Shown one piece after another: positions 12,753 through 13,988 of a stretch of DNA of 13,988 nucleotides. Origin of the DNA: JBKQHQ01 sp052148715 (GTDB lineage: Bacteria; Pseudomonadota; Alphaproteobacteria; Rhizobiales; Xanthobacteraceae); contig JBKQHQ010000221.1 in assembly GCA_052148715.1 (NCBI GenBank), positions 1 to 13,988 on the forward strand, written 5' to 3'. The first letter of the stretch is position 1. Each line of letters starts with the position of its first letter. The notes under the pieces are model-generated. The model saw nothing but the letters and a program-made list of their open reading frames with translations. It did not search any database and was not told the DNA's origin. Made by a program: the position numbers and the translations under genes.

Positions 12753-12942
12753 TTTCGCTGCGATTGTTACCCAGGGTGCGATGTGCTAGCGGCGGCCTGT
12801 TCGATCCTAGTTGCGCCGACCGCGCAAGGGCGCTCTCATGAGTGCCACACCATAACGGGACTCGGCCGGCGAGGCAAAAATAGCGCGGCCCCGAACGGCC
12901 GCCACGCCCCCGCCGACCCCTTGAATTGCGGAGGGAAATGCC
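12753..12942. promoter_or_regulatory. divergent region between marR and ilvE
   Basis: The ilvE promoter should lie here. A 6-bp hairpin, GCGGCC/GGCCGC (12885-12902), sits 40 bases before the ilvE ATG and would be in its leader. No T tract follows it, and no Leu/Ile/Val-rich leader peptide is seen, so classical attenuation is not supported. No convincing -35/-10 pair was found. Confidence 0.4.
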
Positions 12943-13833
12943 ATGTCTTTACCATTCGATCAACGCACCGGCGTCATCTGGTACGACGGCAAGCTGGTCC
13001 CGTGGGCTGAGGCGACCCTGCACGTGCTCTCGCACGGGCTGCACTATGCGAGCTGCGTGTTCGAAGGCGAGCGCGCCTATTCGGGCGCCATCTTCAAGGG
13101 CACCGAGCATTCCGAGCGGCTCAAGCGCTCGGGCCAGTACCTCGACTTCGAGATTCCCTATCAAGTGGCCGAGATCGACGCCGCCAAGCAGCTGGTGCTG
13201 GATACCAACGGCCAGGCCGACGCCTATGTGCGCCCGATTGCCTGGCGCGGCGCCGAGATGATGGGCGTGGCGGCGCAGCACAACAAGATCCACCTGGCGA
13301 TCGCCAGCTGGGAATGGCCAAGCTATTTCGATCCGGCCCAGCGGCTAAAGGGCATCCGGCTGGACCTCGCCGACTACCGTCGTCCCGATCCCAAGACCGC
13401 ACCGTGCCTGTCCAAGGCGGCCGGACTCTACATGATCTGCACGATCTCCAAGCACCAGGCCGAGCGCAAGGGTTACGCCGACGCCTTGATGCTCGACTGG
13501 CAGGGCCGCGTCGCCGAATGCACCGGCGCCAATATCTTTTTTGTGCGTGACGGCAAGATTCACACGCCGATCGCCGATTGCTTCCTCGCCGGCATCACGC
13601 GCGCGACCGCGATCGAGCTGGCGCACCGCAACAATATCGAGGTGATCGAACGCCGCATCATGCCGGAGGAGCTTGCCGGCTTCTCCGAGTGCTTCATCAC
13701 CGGCACCGCCGCCGAGGTGACGGCGGTGTCCGAGATCGGCCACTGGACCTTCACGCCGGCGCGCATCACCGCGCAATTGATGCGCGATTACACCCACGCG
13801 GTGCAGCCGAAGGGCAAAGCCGCGGCGGCGTAA
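12943..13833 (+). CDS. ilvE: branched-chain amino acid aminotransferase
   Basis: This is a fold-type IV PLP enzyme that moves amino groups between glutamate and the 2-oxo acids of leucine, isoleucine and valine. The 296-residue length is normal. Motifs are ASCVFEGERAY (36-46), YVRPIAWRG (95-103), the PLP-binding lysine K158 in CLSKAAGLY, and GRVAECTGANIFFV at 188-201, whose E192 should contact the PLP ring. TGTAAEVTAVSEI near the C-terminus binds the cofactor phosphate in relatives. GGAGGG lies about 10 bases before the ATG at 12943. Close relatives in this fold (D-amino acid aminotransferase, ADC lyase) are shorter or lack these combined motifs, so IlvE is the best reading. It is transcribed away from the marR operon. 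Confidence 0.93.
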   Translation: MSLPFDQRTGVIWYDGKLVPWAEATLHVLSHGLHYASCVFEGERAYSGAIFKGTEHSERLKRSGQYLDFEIPYQVAEIDAAKQLVLDTNGQADAYVRPIAWRGAEMMGVAAQHNKIHLAIASWEWPSYFDPAQRLKGIRLDLADYRRPDPKTAPCLSKAAGLYMICTISKHQAERKGYADALMLDWQGRVAECTGANIFFVRDGKIHTPIADCFLAGITRATAIELAHRNNIEVIERRIMPEELAGFSECFITGTAAEVTAVSEIGHWTFTPARITAQLMRDYTHAVQPKGKAAAA

Positions 13834-13901
13834 CGGCGTGGATTCGCCGCATAACCAAGCCGGCTTGACCGAACTGACCAAATTTCCAAGATCGTAGAGC
13901 G

Positions 13902-13988
13902 TCAATCCAGAAGGGTAAGCGCGGGCCGCGCGACGCCTTCCAGTAAAGCCCGTTCAGGCCTCGAGCGGGCGAGCACGCGAATGCCGAG
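13902..13988 (-). CDS. possible C-terminal end of a gene running in from the right
   Basis: On the reverse strand a frame open from the right edge encodes 28 residues beginning LGIRVLARSRPERALLEG and ends at TGA (13902-13904). The composition is protein-like, but one other reverse frame is also open here, and 28 codons are too few to identify anything. The rest of the flank (13834-13901) has a 5-bp hairpin, CGGCG/CGCCG (13834-13849), right after the ilvE stop, without a T tract. Confidence 0.2.
   Translation of the reverse strand, partial: LGIRVLARSRPERALLEGVARPALTLLD

Noticed and set aside
12745..12773. Plus-strand TTGACA at the marR palindrome as the -35 of ilvE
   Set aside because: At 17 bases spacing the hexamer is TACCCA, only 2 of 6 consensus bases; the TTGACA is explained by the palindrome arm.
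12838..12855. Tiny frame MSATP upstream of ilvE as an attenuation leader
   Set aside because: It has no Leu, Ile or Val codons and is not followed by a terminator hairpin with a T tract.
13834..13849. Hairpin right after the ilvE stop as its terminator
   Set aside because: The stem has only 5 bp, and no T tract follows.

Overview
The window looks like ordinary chromosome from a GC-rich alphaproteobacterium, most likely a member of the Hyphomicrobiales (Rhizobiales) near the Bradyrhizobium/Xanthobacteraceae lineage. I infer this from the protein sequences, from the gene set (lgt, an NDUFAF7-like methyltransferase and pgeF in a row; ybjN next to proC; marR-ompR-envZ next to a branched-chain aminotransferase), and from two short palindromic intergenic repeats that I recall from that order. 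No search was run, so the taxonomy is an inference.

Left part, 1-3077, minus strand: rplY (L25/CTC), cut by the window edge in its poly-alanine tail, with a well-formed promoter; then two near-identical tandem genes for a small secreted protein of unknown function; then a UbiK/BMFP-family gene. The gaps here are long and hold hairpins and a tandem repeat of about 21 bp, but no recognisable mobile-element gene.

Middle part, 3240-10024, plus strand: lgt (lipoprotein maturation), an NDUFAF7/MidA-like methyltransferase that overlaps pgeF (peptidoglycan precursor editing) by one base, prs (PRPP synthase) with a clear terminator, a YbjN-family gene, proC (proline synthesis), and a TetR-fold regulator with a very unusual charged tail.

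Right part, 10065-13833: a minus-strand operon reading marR, an OmpR-family response regulator, then an EnvZ-like sensor kinase. The last two are coupled by a GTGA overlap. marR starts inside a perfect 7-7-7 inverted repeat that is a good candidate for an autoregulatory operator. Divergent from it is ilvE on the plus strand, followed by a right flank that may hold the 3' end of another minus-strand gene.

Most of the window is housekeeping. The parts that best repay a second look are the duplicated secreted-protein genes with their odd flanks, the palindrome over the marR start, the inverted repeat around the putative ybjN promoter, and the Arg-block/Asp-block tail of the TetR-like protein. 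I saw no rRNA or tRNA gene, CRISPR array, insertion-sequence gene or phage gene.
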